Part shown: positions 20,082-28,970 of the stretch, piece after piece
Numbering within the stretch: position 1 is the stretch's first letter
How the letters are laid out: every line of letters begins with the position of its first letter
Assembly (NCBI GenBank): GCA_016212095.1
Contig: JACRHH010000037.1
Coordinates: 124,001 to 188,000, forward strand
DNA length: 64,000 bases
Origin: Nitrospirota bacterium
Lineage (GTDB): Bacteria; Nitrospirota; Thermodesulfovibrionia; SZUA-242
Direction of reading: 5' to 3'
Made by a program: the position numbers and the translations under genes
The notes under the pieces: model-generated
The model's database searches: none
Seen by the model: the letters and a program-made list of their open reading frames with translations, nothing else
What the model was told of the DNA's origin: nothing

Positions 20082-22086
20082 CGACATTCTTCTGCTTGCC
20101 GCGTCGGACAATCCCGACGAACGGCGCGAGGCCGCGCTTGCGATGTCGGAATGCGGAACCCGGTCATGCATCGAAACACTGCTCGATCTTCTCTGCGATC
20201 CGGACTGGCGGGTGCGAAAGACCGCCGTGGAGACCGTTCTGCAGACGGCGGACGAGTCGATCATTCCCGGCCTCGTGGAGATCATGGGCCTTCAGGATAA
20301 CGCCGGAGCCAGGAACTCGGCCATCGAGGCGCTTACCCGCATGGGCAGACGCGCGACTTCGGCCCTCATGGAAGTTTTCCGTGCCACGGATCACGACCGC
20401 AGGAAATTCATAATCGACATACTGGGCGAGGTTGGAGACAAAACATGCGTTCCGCTGATGGCCGAGGCCCTCGACGATCCGGACGAAAACGTGAGCGCAT
20501 CGGCGGTCGAGCATCTTGGCGCGATGGGAGACAGCTCCGTGGTTCCGCGCCTTGTGGGCATACTTCGTTCCGGTGTTTTCTGGAAGGCATATCCGGCGGC
20601 TGACGCCCTTGGACGCATCGGCGACCCGTCGGCTGTTGGGCCTCTCGTGGACGCGATCGAGATAAAATCGCTTCGCGAACCTGCCATCAGGGCTCTTGGA
20701 CGCATCGGCGACAGCAGTGCGATTCCGGCCATTGTTCCACATGTGGCGGCGAAGTCGAAGGCTGTTCAGGCCGAAGCCCTGAAAGCGTTGACGGGAATAT
20801 ATCGCAAAACCGCGAACGAGGCGCTTATTGCAAGCATGTTGAATCTGGGGCTTGGCGAAAGCGCTTATGACCAGTTGCTGAAGATAGCAAAAGGCGGACA
20901 TGATGAGATCAAGGAGCCCGCGCTGGTGCTTCTTGGGCTCCTGGAGGATGACCGTGCGATCGGCCCTCTTCTGGAGATGGCCTCAACCCAGGATTCCGAC
21001 GAGGATGCAAGACGCGCCCTCGTCAGCATCGGCAGGGCAAAGCCGTCGGCGCTTGCCGATTCTTTCCGGATCACGCCCGACAGCTACAAGCGCCGTGTCC
21101 TCTGCATTGTGGCCGGAATGGTGGGCAACCCGCTTCTTGTTCCGCCGCTAATCGACGCATTGGGCGATCCGGACGGGCATGTGCGCGGCAACGCGGCGGA
21201 AGCGCTGGGTAGAACCGGCGCCGTGGAGGCGATAAGCGGAATCGAGAGCCTGATGAGCGACTGCTATCAGGATGTTCAGGAAACCGCGATCCGCGCGCTT
21301 GCCCGTCTGCGCCACGGGCTTTCGATTGAGCGGCTGACGGGTTTCCTGCACGACCGCAATCCGGTGCTGAGGCGCAATTACGCTTTCCTTATCGGTCTTG
21401 TCAAGGCTGCCAGCGCCGTGGAGGCGCTTTCATTCGCGATGAAGGATGAAGAGGTGCCTGTCCGCATGGCCGCAGTTGAAGCTCTGGCGATGATCGGTGG
21501 GGAGGAGGCCGCGGCGTCGCTTCCGGCTGCCTTGACCGATGAGGCTTCCGACATTCGCAGGGCGGCTGTTCTTGCAATGGGAAGAATCGGCAGGCCCGAT
21601 CTTCTTGAGCGTCTGGCGCCGCTTTTTGTCGATCAGGACGACTGGGTGCGGGCTGCGGTGGCCGAGGCGATAGCCGGCCAATCTGGCCCTGCCGCCGGCT
21701 CGGCGCTTATCAGGCTGTTTGACGATGCTAGCGGACTTGTGCGGGTTACGGCAATCGAGATGTTCGGAATGGCGGGGCATTCAGATCTATGGCCCGCGCT
21801 TCTTCGCGCGATGAAGGACGATGATCCGGAGATACGGCGGGCCGCCGTTACCGCGCTTTCGCTTGCCGCGCCTCCGCAAGAGGCCGCAAGCGCACTGCTG
21901 CCGAGTCTTCATGACCGCGACTGGGCTGTCCGCAAGGCCGCTGTCGAGGCGATGAGAAGCGTTGGAATGGCGCTTGGGGCCGCCAGTAATGCGCCTGTTC
22001 GCGAGGAATTGAGACGGCTTGTTGACGGCGAGAACGATCCCGCTGTTCTTGAAGCCATCCGGAGCGCGCTTGATGCTTCTGTCTGA
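20068..22086 (+). CDS. HEAT-repeat protein in chemosensory operon
   Basis: 672 residues made almost wholly of about 31-residue HEAT/PBS-lyase-type repeats (for example AVEHLGAMGDSSVVPRL and AIRALGRIGDSSAIPAI), giving an extended helical solenoid. Such proteins bind partners; no catalytic motif is visible. The GTG start at 20068 lies inside the cheW end, and the 3' end overlaps cheR by 14 bases, so it is embedded in the operon. HEAT-repeat proteins do occur in chemosensory clusters of delta-proteobacteria-like groups. A scaffold role in the array is inferred. Confidence 0.9.
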   Translation: MARTDDILLLAASDNPDERREAALAMSECGTRSCIETLLDLLCDPDWRVRKTAVETVLQTADESIIPGLVEIMGLQDNAGARNSAIEALTRMGRRATSALMEVFRATDHDRRKFIIDILGEVGDKTCVPLMAEALDDPDENVSASAVEHLGAMGDSSVVPRLVGILRSGVFWKAYPAADALGRIGDPSAVGPLVDAIEIKSLREPAIRALGRIGDSSAIPAIVPHVAAKSKAVQAEALKALTGIYRKTANEALIASMLNLGLGESAYDQLLKIAKGGHDEIKEPALVLLGLLEDDRAIGPLLEMASTQDSDEDARRALVSIGRAKPSALADSFRITPDSYKRRVLCIVAGMVGNPLLVPPLIDALGDPDGHVRGNAAEALGRTGAVEAISGIESLMSDCYQDVQETAIRALARLRHGLSIERLTGFLHDRNPVLRRNYAFLIGLVKAASAVEALSFAMKDEEVPVRMAAVEALAMIGGEEAAASLPAALTDEASDIRRAAVLAMGRIGRPDLLERLAPLFVDQDDWVRAAVAEAIAGQSGPAAGSALIRLFDDASGLVRVTAIEMFGMAGHSDLWPALLRAMKDDDPEIRRAAVTALSLAAPPQEAASALLPSLHDRDWAVRKAAVEAMRSVGMALGAASNAPVREELRRLVDGENDPAVLEAIRSALDASV

Positions 22087-22945
22087 TCCGTCAATAAAAC
22101 TGTCGGACGATGAATTCCGCCTGCTGCGGGATTACATCCACGAGTATTGCGGGATATTTTTCGACGATGCCTCGAAATACCTGCTCGAAAGACGTCTCGG
22201 CAACAGGCTGCGGCAGCTTCACATCGCTTCGTTCAAGGACTACTATCGCTTCCTCCGCTATGACAGGCGGCGTGACGACGAGCTTGTTGCGGCGATGGAC
22301 GTCCTGACGATCAACGAGACGTATTTCTTCCGCGAGCAACGCCAGCTCGACGCCTTCAGCAAGGAGATTCTGCCGGAGTTGAAAGAGCGCAATGTGCTCT
22401 CGCGGAAGCTTCGCATATGGTCCGCCGGATGCTCGACCGGCGAGGAGCCGTACACGCTGGCGATGCTCATAATGGAAGACGGCGGCTTTGCCGGATGGGA
22501 CGTTTCCATATTCGGAAGCGACATCAACCAGAGGGTGCTTCAAAACGCCAGAAGGGGCGTCTATCGCCAGAACTCCTTCCGGACTATCGACAAGTATTTC
22601 CTTGGGAGGTATTTCGAGCCGGACGAGGGCGAGACCTACAGGATTTCCGACAGGGTGAAGCGTTACGTGAATTTCGGCAACCTGAATCTGGTGGAGGCCG
22701 CAAGGCTTCATTTTCTGGATACGATGGACATAATTTTCTGCCGCAACGTGAGGATCTATTTCGACGAGAGCGCCAAGAAAAAAGTGGTGCAGAATTTCTA
22801 CGACCGCCTGTGCGACGGCGGCTATCTTTTGCTTGGACATGCAGAATCGCTCATAAACATATCCACCGCGTTCAGGCTGAAGCATCTTCAGAACGATATG
22901 GTCTACCAGAAAAATCCGCCTCCTTCATCAGGCGGAACCAGATGA
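22073..22945 (+). CDS. cheR: chemoreceptor glutamate methyltransferase CheR
   Basis: Methylates receptor glutamates using S-adenosylmethionine, for adaptation. From the ATG at 22073 it is 290 residues: an N-terminal helical domain (LSDDEFRLLRDYIHEYCGIF) and a SAM-binding domain with LRIWSAGCSTGEEPYTLA and DIIFCRNVRIYF. A longer frame begins upstream inside the HEAT gene, but the extension does not match the family. It overlaps the HEAT gene by 14 bases and cheB by 4 bases. No TPR extension is present. Confidence 0.96.
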   Translation: MLLSDPSIKLSDDEFRLLRDYIHEYCGIFFDDASKYLLERRLGNRLRQLHIASFKDYYRFLRYDRRRDDELVAAMDVLTINETYFFREQRQLDAFSKEILPELKERNVLSRKLRIWSAGCSTGEEPYTLAMLIMEDGGFAGWDVSIFGSDINQRVLQNARRGVYRQNSFRTIDKYFLGRYFEPDEGETYRISDRVKRYVNFGNLNLVEAARLHFLDTMDIIFCRNVRIYFDESAKKKVVQNFYDRLCDGGYLLLGHAESLINISTAFRLKHLQNDMVYQKNPPPSSGGTR

Positions 22946-24078
22946 TCATGAAACCATCCGACTCGGCAAAGCGGACAAGAATTCTGGTGGTGGACGACTC
23001 GGCAACCAGCAGGCAGGCTGTTCGCCGTATTGTTGACTCGGTTTCGAGGTTCGAAGTGATCGGAACAGCCACGAACGGCAAGGAGGCCATAACACGCCTC
23101 ATGCGCCTGAAGCCCGACATCGTGCTGCTCGACATAGAGATGCCAGAAATGGATGGCTTCGCGTTTCTGCGCTGGATGCTTGCCAACGAGCCCGTCCCGG
23201 TGATTGTGGTAAGTTCGCGGACGGACAGCGCCTCCGTTTTCCGGTGCCTCGACCTTGGCGCTGTCGATTTCGTGGCTAAGCCGCTGAGCGATTCAACCGA
23301 ACACCAGGGCGCGATGGCGCGCGACCTTATTATGAAGCTCGATGCCATGACAGAAATCGGCATGGAGAAGGTGAAGCGCCGCATAGCCCTGACCGCCGAA
23401 ACCGCAAGGGTCAGGTTTCCTGGGCCGTCCCTGTCATCGACCGCTGTCGAGGCGGTGGCCATCGGCGCGTCAACAGGCGGCCCGTCGGCGCTTCAGATGA
23501 TTCTGTCGGCTTTTCCGGCAGACTTCGCGCCTGCCGTTTTGGTAAGCCAGCACATGCCGCAGGGATTCACCCGGTCGTTTGCCGACAGGCTGAACAAAAT
23601 CTGCGCGCTTCGGATCGCGGAGGCCTGTGACGGCGATCTTGTTGAACCCGGCAGGGTGTATATCGCTCCCGGCGACAGGAATATCACGATGTCGAGACTT
23701 GGCGACACGGTTATCCTGAAACTGCTTGCGCCGCCTTCAAACGATCTTTATGTTCCGTCCGTTGACGTGATGATGGCGCATGTGGCTCGCGCCTACGGCA
23801 GGCGCGCCGTCGGTGTTCTGCTTACCGGAATGGGCAACGACGGCAGCGCCGGGATGCTGGAAATCATGAACGAAGGCGGTTATACTATTGCCGAATCCGA
23901 GGAAACTGCCGTGGTCTTCGGAATGCCACGCGAAGCCATCGCCGCGGGAGCCGTCAAGAAGGTGCTTCCGCTTGAGGAGATTCCGAAGGAGGTCATGCGG
24001 TACTGCAGCGCGTCGGCGATGAGGAAGAATTCGGGTGAATCGGTATCCAGCCGGTTTCATGAAAACGGTTACGGTTAA
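22942..24078 (+). CDS. cheB: chemotaxis methylesterase CheB
   Basis: Removes methyl groups from receptors when phosphorylated by CheA. From the ATG at 22942 it has 378 residues; a second ATG at 22948 is an alternative, and a much longer upstream frame overlapping cheR is not real. The receiver domain has Asp18, Asp19 and phospho-acceptor Asp64 (LLDIEMPEMDG). The esterase domain has the triad in GASTGGPSALQ (Ser), SQHMPQGFT (His) and GMGNDGSAGM (Asp). Overlap with cheR gives a matched methylation pair. Confidence 0.96.
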   Translation: MIMKPSDSAKRTRILVVDDSATSRQAVRRIVDSVSRFEVIGTATNGKEAITRLMRLKPDIVLLDIEMPEMDGFAFLRWMLANEPVPVIVVSSRTDSASVFRCLDLGAVDFVAKPLSDSTEHQGAMARDLIMKLDAMTEIGMEKVKRRIALTAETARVRFPGPSLSSTAVEAVAIGASTGGPSALQMILSAFPADFAPAVLVSQHMPQGFTRSFADRLNKICALRIAEACDGDLVEPGRVYIAPGDRNITMSRLGDTVILKLLAPPSNDLYVPSVDVMMAHVARAYGRRAVGVLLTGMGNDGSAGMLEIMNEGGYTIAESEETAVVFGMPREAIAAGAVKKVLPLEEIPKEVMRYCSASAMRKNSGESVSSRFHENGYG

Positions 24079-24081
24079 ATT

Positions 24082-24450
24082 ATGGCTAATATACTGATTG
24101 TTGAAGATTCACCCACCATGCGGCAGCTTATAATGTTCGCCCTGAAGAGGCTCCAGGGCGTGCAGGTTGCCGAAGCGTCCGACGGCGTGGAGGCTATGCG
24201 AAAGCTTGCCGAGCAGTCGTACGACGTTGTGCTTGCCGACATCAACATGCCGGTCATGGACGGACTCAAGCTTGTCGGCCACATGCGGAGCAATCCGCGC
24301 TACAAACATATTCCGGTTGTCATAATCACGACCGAGGGGGCCGAGGAAGACAAGCAGCGCGCGCTGTCGCTGGGCGCGAACGCCTATCTGATGAAGCCGA
24401 TCCAGACGCAGAAGCTGCTGGAAATAGTCAGCCATTACGTCAAAAGCTAG
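24082..24450 (+). CDS. cheY: CheY-like response regulator
   Basis: A 122-residue single receiver domain, the last gene of the chemosensory operon. Acidic pocket in ILIVEDS, phospho-acceptor Asp53 (LADINMPVMDG), switch Thr in IITTEGAEED and Lys in LMKPIQ. It lies 3 bases after cheB and is a likely output of CheA. The cluster has no CheZ, CheC or CheX, so signal decay may depend on intrinsic dephosphorylation or on the second receiver at 9815. Confidence 0.94.
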   Translation: MANILIVEDSPTMRQLIMFALKRLQGVQVAEASDGVEAMRKLAEQSYDVVLADINMPVMDGLKLVGHMRSNPRYKHIPVVIITTEGAEEDKQRALSLGANAYLMKPIQTQKLLEIVSHYVKS

Positions 24451-24501
24451 CGTGGGGGGCTGGTTTCACGCCTGCCCTTGCAATAGATCGGGAAATAAGC
24501 A

Positions 24502-25107
24502 ATGGGAATTCTTTCATCATCATCGAGCTATACGCGTTTCCGCCTGTCGGGCGAGATGCCCGACAGTTACGAGGCGCTGTTCCGGCTCCAGATCGGGCGA
24601 AACGCGTTCGACCATTCGGAAGGCGCGTCGGACAAGGAGCGCATCAGTGGATGGGTCGATCCGGCCCGCCCGTTCGACGATTCCCTCGACATGGATTCAG
24701 TGTTCGTGGGCGATTACATTGTGCTTTCGATGCGCGTTGACAAGCGGACAGTGCCGCCGCGCCTGCTGAAGCATCATGCGATGCAGGAGGAGGCGAGGGC
24801 AAGGGCCGAAAGCGGACGCGAACGCCTGTCGCGGCGCGAGCGGCTGGAGTTGAAGGAACTGGTGAAAAGCAGGCTTCTGCTTCGCGCGCTTCCAACCATA
24901 AACACCTACGACATGGTCTGGGACATCCACAAGGAAACGATCTATTTTTCGTCAACCGCCGAAAAGATTGGCGATGAATTCAGCGGCCTGTTCGAGGAGA
25001 CGTTCGGCATTCCGCTGTCCCGCCGTTACACATACGACATATTCGCTGAAATGTTCGGCGGCGATCCGTCAGCGCTTGAGCGCATTGCGCCAGCCCTTCT
25101 TGCATAG
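24502..25107 (+). CDS. RdgC-like recombination-associated protein, short form
   Basis: 201 residues resembling the N-terminal two thirds of RdgC, a ring-shaped DNA-binding protein that affects RecA. The match runs from a Trp-containing GWVDP segment, through IVLSMRVDKRTVPPRLLKHH and a charged helix, to LLLRALPTINTYDMVWD and the short strand after it. E. coli RdgC is about 300 residues, so this is a shortened form. The two genes that follow at once (8-base gap, then a 4-base overlap) may supply the rest or act with it. Assignment is from remembered family pattern, so moderate confidence. Confidence 0.7.
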   Translation: MGILSSSSSYTRFRLSGEMPDSYEALFRLQIGRNAFDHSEGASDKERISGWVDPARPFDDSLDMDSVFVGDYIVLSMRVDKRTVPPRLLKHHAMQEEARARAESGRERLSRRERLELKELVKSRLLLRALPTINTYDMVWDIHKETIYFSSTAEKIGDEFSGLFEETFGIPLSRRYTYDIFAEMFGGDPSALERIAPALLA

Positions 25108-25115
25108 GAGAATTC

Positions 25116-25679
25116 ATGGACGCGCTTGAGCTTTTAAAGAAAAAAGAGTTTCTCGGACGGGAATTTTTAACATGGCTGTGGCACAAGATCGACAGCGCGG
25201 GCGGCGAGTTCCTGCTGCCGGGCGGCGCGATGATCCGCATGTGGGTTGGAAACCGCGTGATGCTGGTTTCCGATCCCGACTCGGTTGACGCGTCGGTTGT
25301 CTGCTGGAGCGAGGACGCAGGGCTTCGGGAGGCGCGTTTCGCGCTTGCCGAGGGCAAAAAGATCGCCGAGGCGAGGCTTCATTACGAGGCCGACGGCGAG
25401 GAATGGGCGTTTACGCTTGAGGCCGCGCGGCTCGACCTGAAATCGCTCAAGACGCCGTCCACAAAGCGCGAGGATGGCGAGGACGACGCGGAGCCGCTTG
25501 CGTTGCTGCTCGAAAAGATACTTCTGGTTCAAAGGGCGTTCAATACGCTGGACGGTCTGGCACGGCTATTTATAAACGCAAGGGCTTCCGAGCGTTGGGT
25601 TGCTGACGAAATGCCCGCCCTGACCGCATGGGTGGCGGGCGGTAGCCGCGCGAGGGACGCCTCCGGAGGCGCGCAATGA
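25116..25679 (+). CDS. unknown protein linked to RdgC-like gene
   Basis: 187 residues with no family I recognise. It is soluble, with no signal peptide or membrane helix. The first half is mixed alpha/beta (FLTWLWHKIDSAGGEFLLPG, VMLVSDPDSVDASVV), followed by an acidic patch (EDGEDDAEP) and a helical end. It lies 8 bases after the RdgC-like gene with a good AGGAG site and overlaps the next gene by 4 bases. The tight arrangement suggests that the three products form a complex. Confidence 0.75.
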   Translation: MDALELLKKKEFLGREFLTWLWHKIDSAGGEFLLPGGAMIRMWVGNRVMLVSDPDSVDASVVCWSEDAGLREARFALAEGKKIAEARLHYEADGEEWAFTLEAARLDLKSLKTPSTKREDGEDDAEPLALLLEKILLVQRAFNTLDGLARLFINARASERWVADEMPALTAWVAGGSRARDASGGAQ

Positions 25680-26134
25680 AGACGTTTGATTTCCGGAACG
25701 AGTATCTTTACGTGATTTTCAGGGTGACTGACGGCAATTCGCCGGTGATTTACTGCGCGGGCGTGAACATCCGGCGGTTCAAGCCGCTCACGTTCGGCAG
25801 GCACGGTAACGCGTCGAATCCGGCGCATCGCGGCGTGCAGCTATTGCGGATGAACGTTGTCGTTCCGGCTGCTATCGAGGCGGGCGGACGCGTCGTGCTT
25901 CATCCGTATGAGCAGAGCGGAGACGTTCCGCGCGGGGAAAGCTGGTTCAGGGAGTGCTTCGCCATACACGGCGTAGGTGAGGAATTCGTGGACGGCATAT
26001 TCCCGCAATGCGTTCACAAGTTCGTGCGCATGATCCTGGGCGTATGTTTCCCAAGCCTTGAGGTTCCGGACGATAAGTTGTCCGATCCTGTTGCGCTGCA
26101 AGCTTTTCTTGATTCGCTGGCATCCGCGTCTTGA
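25676..26134 (+). CDS. unknown protein, third gene of RdgC-like unit
   Basis: 152 residues, soluble, not recognised. It has a beta-rich N terminus (EYLYVIFRVTDGNSPVIYCAG) and a helical C terminus with two Cys (C124 region and VCFPS). The start overlaps the previous stop (ATGA) and it has the same GC-rich codon use as neighbours, so I take it as real. It is the last gene before tRNA-Met, 49 bases upstream of the tRNA. Confidence 0.7.
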   Translation: MKTFDFRNEYLYVIFRVTDGNSPVIYCAGVNIRRFKPLTFGRHGNASNPAHRGVQLLRMNVVVPAAIEAGGRVVLHPYEQSGDVPRGESWFRECFAIHGVGEEFVDGIFPQCVHKFVRMILGVCFPSLEVPDDKLSDPVALQAFLDSLASAS

Positions 26135-26183
26135 CGGCGGTTTCACGGCTTTGCTAACATTGCGGATACTTTTTGCGTCATGT

Positions 26184-26260
26184 GGCGGTGTAGCTCAGTC
26201 GGTTAGAGCAGCGGAATCATAATCCGCGTGTCCGGGGTTCGAATCCCTGCACCGCTACCA
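26184..26260 (+). tRNA. tRNA-Met(CAU), elongator type
   Basis: A 77-base cloverleaf with encoded CCA. The acceptor stem is GGCGGTG with CACCGCT (G-U at the end), the D arm is GCTCAGTCGGTTAGAGC, the anticodon stem is GCGGA/TCCGC with loop ATCATAA (anticodon CAT), and the T arm is GGGGTTCGAATCCC (five-base stem). The body matches common bacterial elongator tRNA-Met. The CAU anticodon would also fit tRNA-Ile with lysidine, but the anticodon stem is of Met type. It lacks initiator features. Confidence 0.93.
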
Positions 26261-26275
26261 GCATATGCCCGGCGA

Positions 26276-26308
26276 TGTCCTGTTGATATATTGTCCTGTT
26301 GATATATT
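26276..26308. repeat. two perfect 16-base tandem repeats after tRNA
   Basis: TGTCCTGTTGATATAT occurs at 26276-26291 and again at 26292-26307, just past the tRNA and before the 3' end of the convergent MFS gene. It is probably a slippage duplication. I see no attachment-site pair or integrase. Confidence 0.85.
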
Positions 26309-26315
26309 CGACCGC

Positions 26316-27560
26316 TTAGAGAAATTCCTCAAAATAATCCAGATCCTTATGAAACGTCTCCTCCAGCGAGGCAAGGGCGAGGAATGCGGCGAAAACGCAT
26401 ATCGCGCCCACCGCCAGGGCGCTGCCCGCCAGGCCGAAATACGCGCGGAGCGACTGGAATATCAGGGTGATCGGAACAACCATGCCGCGCACGAAATTCG
26501 GAACGGTTGTCGCGACAGTGGCCCGCATGTTTGTTCCGAACTGCTCTGCGGCAACGGTCACGAATATGGCCCAGTAGCCGACGGCGAATCCGAGCGCAAG
26601 ACAGACGCCGTAAAAAAACTCCGGGCTGCGGCTTCCCTGCATGAAGTAGACCGCCACAGAAGCGATTGTCAGAAGCAGGTATAGAAACACCACCTTCTTC
26701 CTGCTTTTTAGCATCTGGCTTAGCAGGCCGCTCGAAAGATCTCCGAATATAAGCCCCAGATAGCAGAACATGACCGCGTTTCCGGCGGAAACAGGCCCGG
26801 TTGTGCCGAAAGATTTTGCAAATTCCGGCGAAAAGGTTATTAGAATGCCTACAACAAACCATATCGGAACGCCGATCAGAATGGTGTTGGCGTACCGGAG
26901 AAAACGTTGTTTGCCGGTAAAAAGCGCGAGGAAGTTTCCCCGGTTCATCCCCGCCCTCTCCTCCATGGCGCGGAACATGCCGGACTCGGCCACGCTGATC
27001 CGCGCTATCAGAAGCAGAAGGCCGAGAATTCCGCCGATGACGAACGCGTATCGCCAGTCGTATGCGTTTGCCACCATGTTGGCCAGCACAGCGCCGGATA
27101 CGCCCACGGAGGCAACAAGCATGGTTCCGTAGCCCCGTATGCTTTTGTGCAGCACCTCGGATACCAGCGTTATTCCCGCGCCAAGCTCGCCGGCCAGGCC
27201 TATGCCGGCGATGAACCGCATGGCCGCGTATGCCGGAAGCGACGTGACCATGCCGTTTAGCATGTTGGCGGCTGAATAGAGGAATATCGAGCCGAACATA
27301 ATCTTGAGCCTGCCCTTCCTGTCGCCAAGAATTCCCCAGATGATTCCGCCGATCAGCATTCCCGCCATCTGCATGTTCAGCAGGAAAACGCCGTAGTCGG
27401 TAAGCTCGCTGCCGGACAGCCCCAGCGCCCTGAGGCTTGGAACGCGCACTATGCTGAAGAGCACCAGATCGTAGATGTCAACGAAATATCCGAGCGCCGC
27501 CACTATGACCGGCAGGCTGAAGACGAGTCGAAGAGTACTTCCATTTTTGTTTCGCACCAT
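26316..27560 (-). CDS. MFS metabolite transporter
   Basis: An inner-membrane carrier of the major facilitator superfamily, metabolite:H+ symporter type; the substrate is not evident. From the ATG at 27560 it has 414 residues with about 12 hydrophobic helices. The loop 2-3 signature GILGDRKGRLK is present. The frame is open 62 codons further upstream, but a strong GGGAGGT site directly before 27560 and the hydrophilic N terminus (MVRNKNGS) decide this start. It converges on tRNA-Met and diverges from the SprT/DUF2786 gene. It is not in an operon. Confidence 0.9.
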   Translation of the reverse strand: MVRNKNGSTLRLVFSLPVIVAALGYFVDIYDLVLFSIVRVPSLRALGLSGSELTDYGVFLLNMQMAGMLIGGIIWGILGDRKGRLKIMFGSIFLYSAANMLNGMVTSLPAYAAMRFIAGIGLAGELGAGITLVSEVLHKSIRGYGTMLVASVGVSGAVLANMVANAYDWRYAFVIGGILGLLLLIARISVAESGMFRAMEERAGMNRGNFLALFTGKQRFLRYANTILIGVPIWFVVGILITFSPEFAKSFGTTGPVSAGNAVMFCYLGLIFGDLSSGLLSQMLKSRKKVVFLYLLLTIASVAVYFMQGSRSPEFFYGVCLALGFAVGYWAIFVTVAAEQFGTNMRATVATTVPNFVRGMVVPITLIFQSLRAYFGLAGSALAVGAICVFAAFLALASLEETFHKDLDYFEEFL

Positions 27561-27686
27561 AACCTCCCATGCCCGCCGCAAAAAAAACGGGCGGGCGCGG
27601 ATCATTATTCCAGAAGACAGAGGACAGAATCCACAGGACGGCAAGGAAAATGGAAGAAGACACATGATGTATACTTCAGGATTCGA

Positions 27687-28823
27687 ATGGAAATTCGACA
27701 AGTAAATCCGGGCGTGTTTGAACTGCTCGAACGCCGCATCCTGCACGGCATCGCCCTTGAGTGGGAGAGTGCCGCATCCGCGCTTCCGCCCGCATATCGC
27801 GGGGCAATGCGCATGCCGGTTTTCGCCATTGCCGACATGCGCGACAAGTGGGGCTTGTGGTCGGGGAGCATTCGAGAGATAACGCTAAGCCGGAAGCTTG
27901 TGACGGAGCATCCGTGGGACTGCGCGCGCGAGGTGCTTCATCATGAGATGGCGCACCAGTTTGCCGATGAGGTTTTCCGCGCCCGCGGCGAGCCGCCGCA
28001 CGGGCCTTCGTTCCGGAAGGCCTGCGGAATCTTGCGGGCCAACCCAAAGGCGTCAGGCGATTACCCGCTTCTGGACGCCCGCATCGCGGGCGAATCGGGC
28101 CATGCGGAGGACAAGATGCTTCTCCGCGTTAAAAAACTGCTGGCACTTGCCGGAAGCCCGAACCGTCACGAGGCTGAAACCGCCATGTCGATGGCGCACG
28201 ACCTGATTGCCCGTTACAATATCGACCTTATCGAGCGGAATGGCGAACGCGATTTCCTTAGCGCGTTTGCGGGCCGTCCGGCGCTTCGCCACCAGCGGCA
28301 GGAAAGCCATATGGCCAATCTGCTTCAGGATCACTATTTCGTGCGGATCATATGGGTGCATTCGTATGTGGTGGAGAAGGGCGGCATGGGAACCGTGATC
28401 GAGATAAGCGGAACGCCGAAAAACGTGCGTCTGGCTGGCTATGTATACGATTACGTCAAGCGGTTTATCGATGTCGAATGGTCTGCCTACAACAAGGGCG
28501 GAACGCATGGCGAGCGGCGGAAAACCGATTTCGCGGTCGGCGTGATCGAGGGTTTTAGAAACAAGCTTCGCGCATCGGCCAGCAAGCGGCCCGCGGACGG
28601 CGAACAGCGCGAAAGCGCGGAGCGGACGCTTGCGTGCATAAAAGATCCGAAGCTGGAAGATTATTTCCACGCCCGCTATCCGTATATACGCACACGGCGC
28701 GGATCATCCCGCAGGGTTGACGGACGTGTGCTTCAGGACGGCAGGGAGCTGGGCGGCGCGCTGGTGATTCACGAAGGAATAAATGAGCGTGGAACAGGCG
28801 GGCTGCTGCTTGCCGACAGGTAA
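27687..28823 (+). CDS. SprT-like metalloprotease domain fused to DUF2786
   Basis: 378 residues. The N-terminal part (about 1-115) has a zinc-protease signature, HHEMAH at 85-90, within a SprT-like context (REITLSRKLV before it, HGPSFRKAC after). The DUF2786 domain follows (about 124-300; MLLRVKKLLALAGSPNRHEA is the usual opening). SprT/Spartan relatives cleave DNA-crosslinked proteins; DUF2786 has no known function. Peptidase activity is likely from the motif but unproven. The ribosome site is weak (CAGGA). It stands alone between the MFS gene and citrate synthase. Confidence 0.85.
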   Translation: MEIRQVNPGVFELLERRILHGIALEWESAASALPPAYRGAMRMPVFAIADMRDKWGLWSGSIREITLSRKLVTEHPWDCAREVLHHEMAHQFADEVFRARGEPPHGPSFRKACGILRANPKASGDYPLLDARIAGESGHAEDKMLLRVKKLLALAGSPNRHEAETAMSMAHDLIARYNIDLIERNGERDFLSAFAGRPALRHQRQESHMANLLQDHYFVRIIWVHSYVVEKGGMGTVIEISGTPKNVRLAGYVYDYVKRFIDVEWSAYNKGGTHGERRKTDFAVGVIEGFRNKLRASASKRPADGEQRESAERTLACIKDPKLEDYFHARYPYIRTRRGSSRRVDGRVLQDGRELGGALVIHEGINERGTGGLLLADR

Positions 28824-28838
28824 AACCGGCTTGCCGCT

Positions 28839-28868
28839 TTGACAAACAGCCCTTTCACACATTATTGT
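28839..28868 (+). promoter_or_regulatory. sigma-70-like promoter for citrate synthase
   Basis: TTGACA (28839-28844), 18 bases, TATTGT (28863-28868; 4 of 6 matches). About 100 bases of leader follow before the gene. Found by eye. Confidence 0.4.
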
Positions 28869-28970
28869 TTTCTGTCCGGCGCAGTTTGAAGTTCGGAACG
28901 ATTTCCGCCCGGCAACAAATAATTCGTTGCTGACTGTGCGCCAAATTCCCATGATGTTAAGGATGCGAAA

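Noticed and set aside
22417-22941. Extension of cheB over cheR
   Set aside because: Shadow of cheR; the ATGA overlap at 22942 gives the normal CheB start.
26184-26260. tRNA-Ile with lysidine-modified CAU anticodon
   Set aside because: The anticodon stem and body match elongator tRNA-Met better. A tRNA-scanning model would be decisive.
26261-27560. Genomic island inserted at tRNA-Met
   Set aside because: No integrase and no repeat of the tRNA 3' end were found nearby; only a 16-base tandem duplication.
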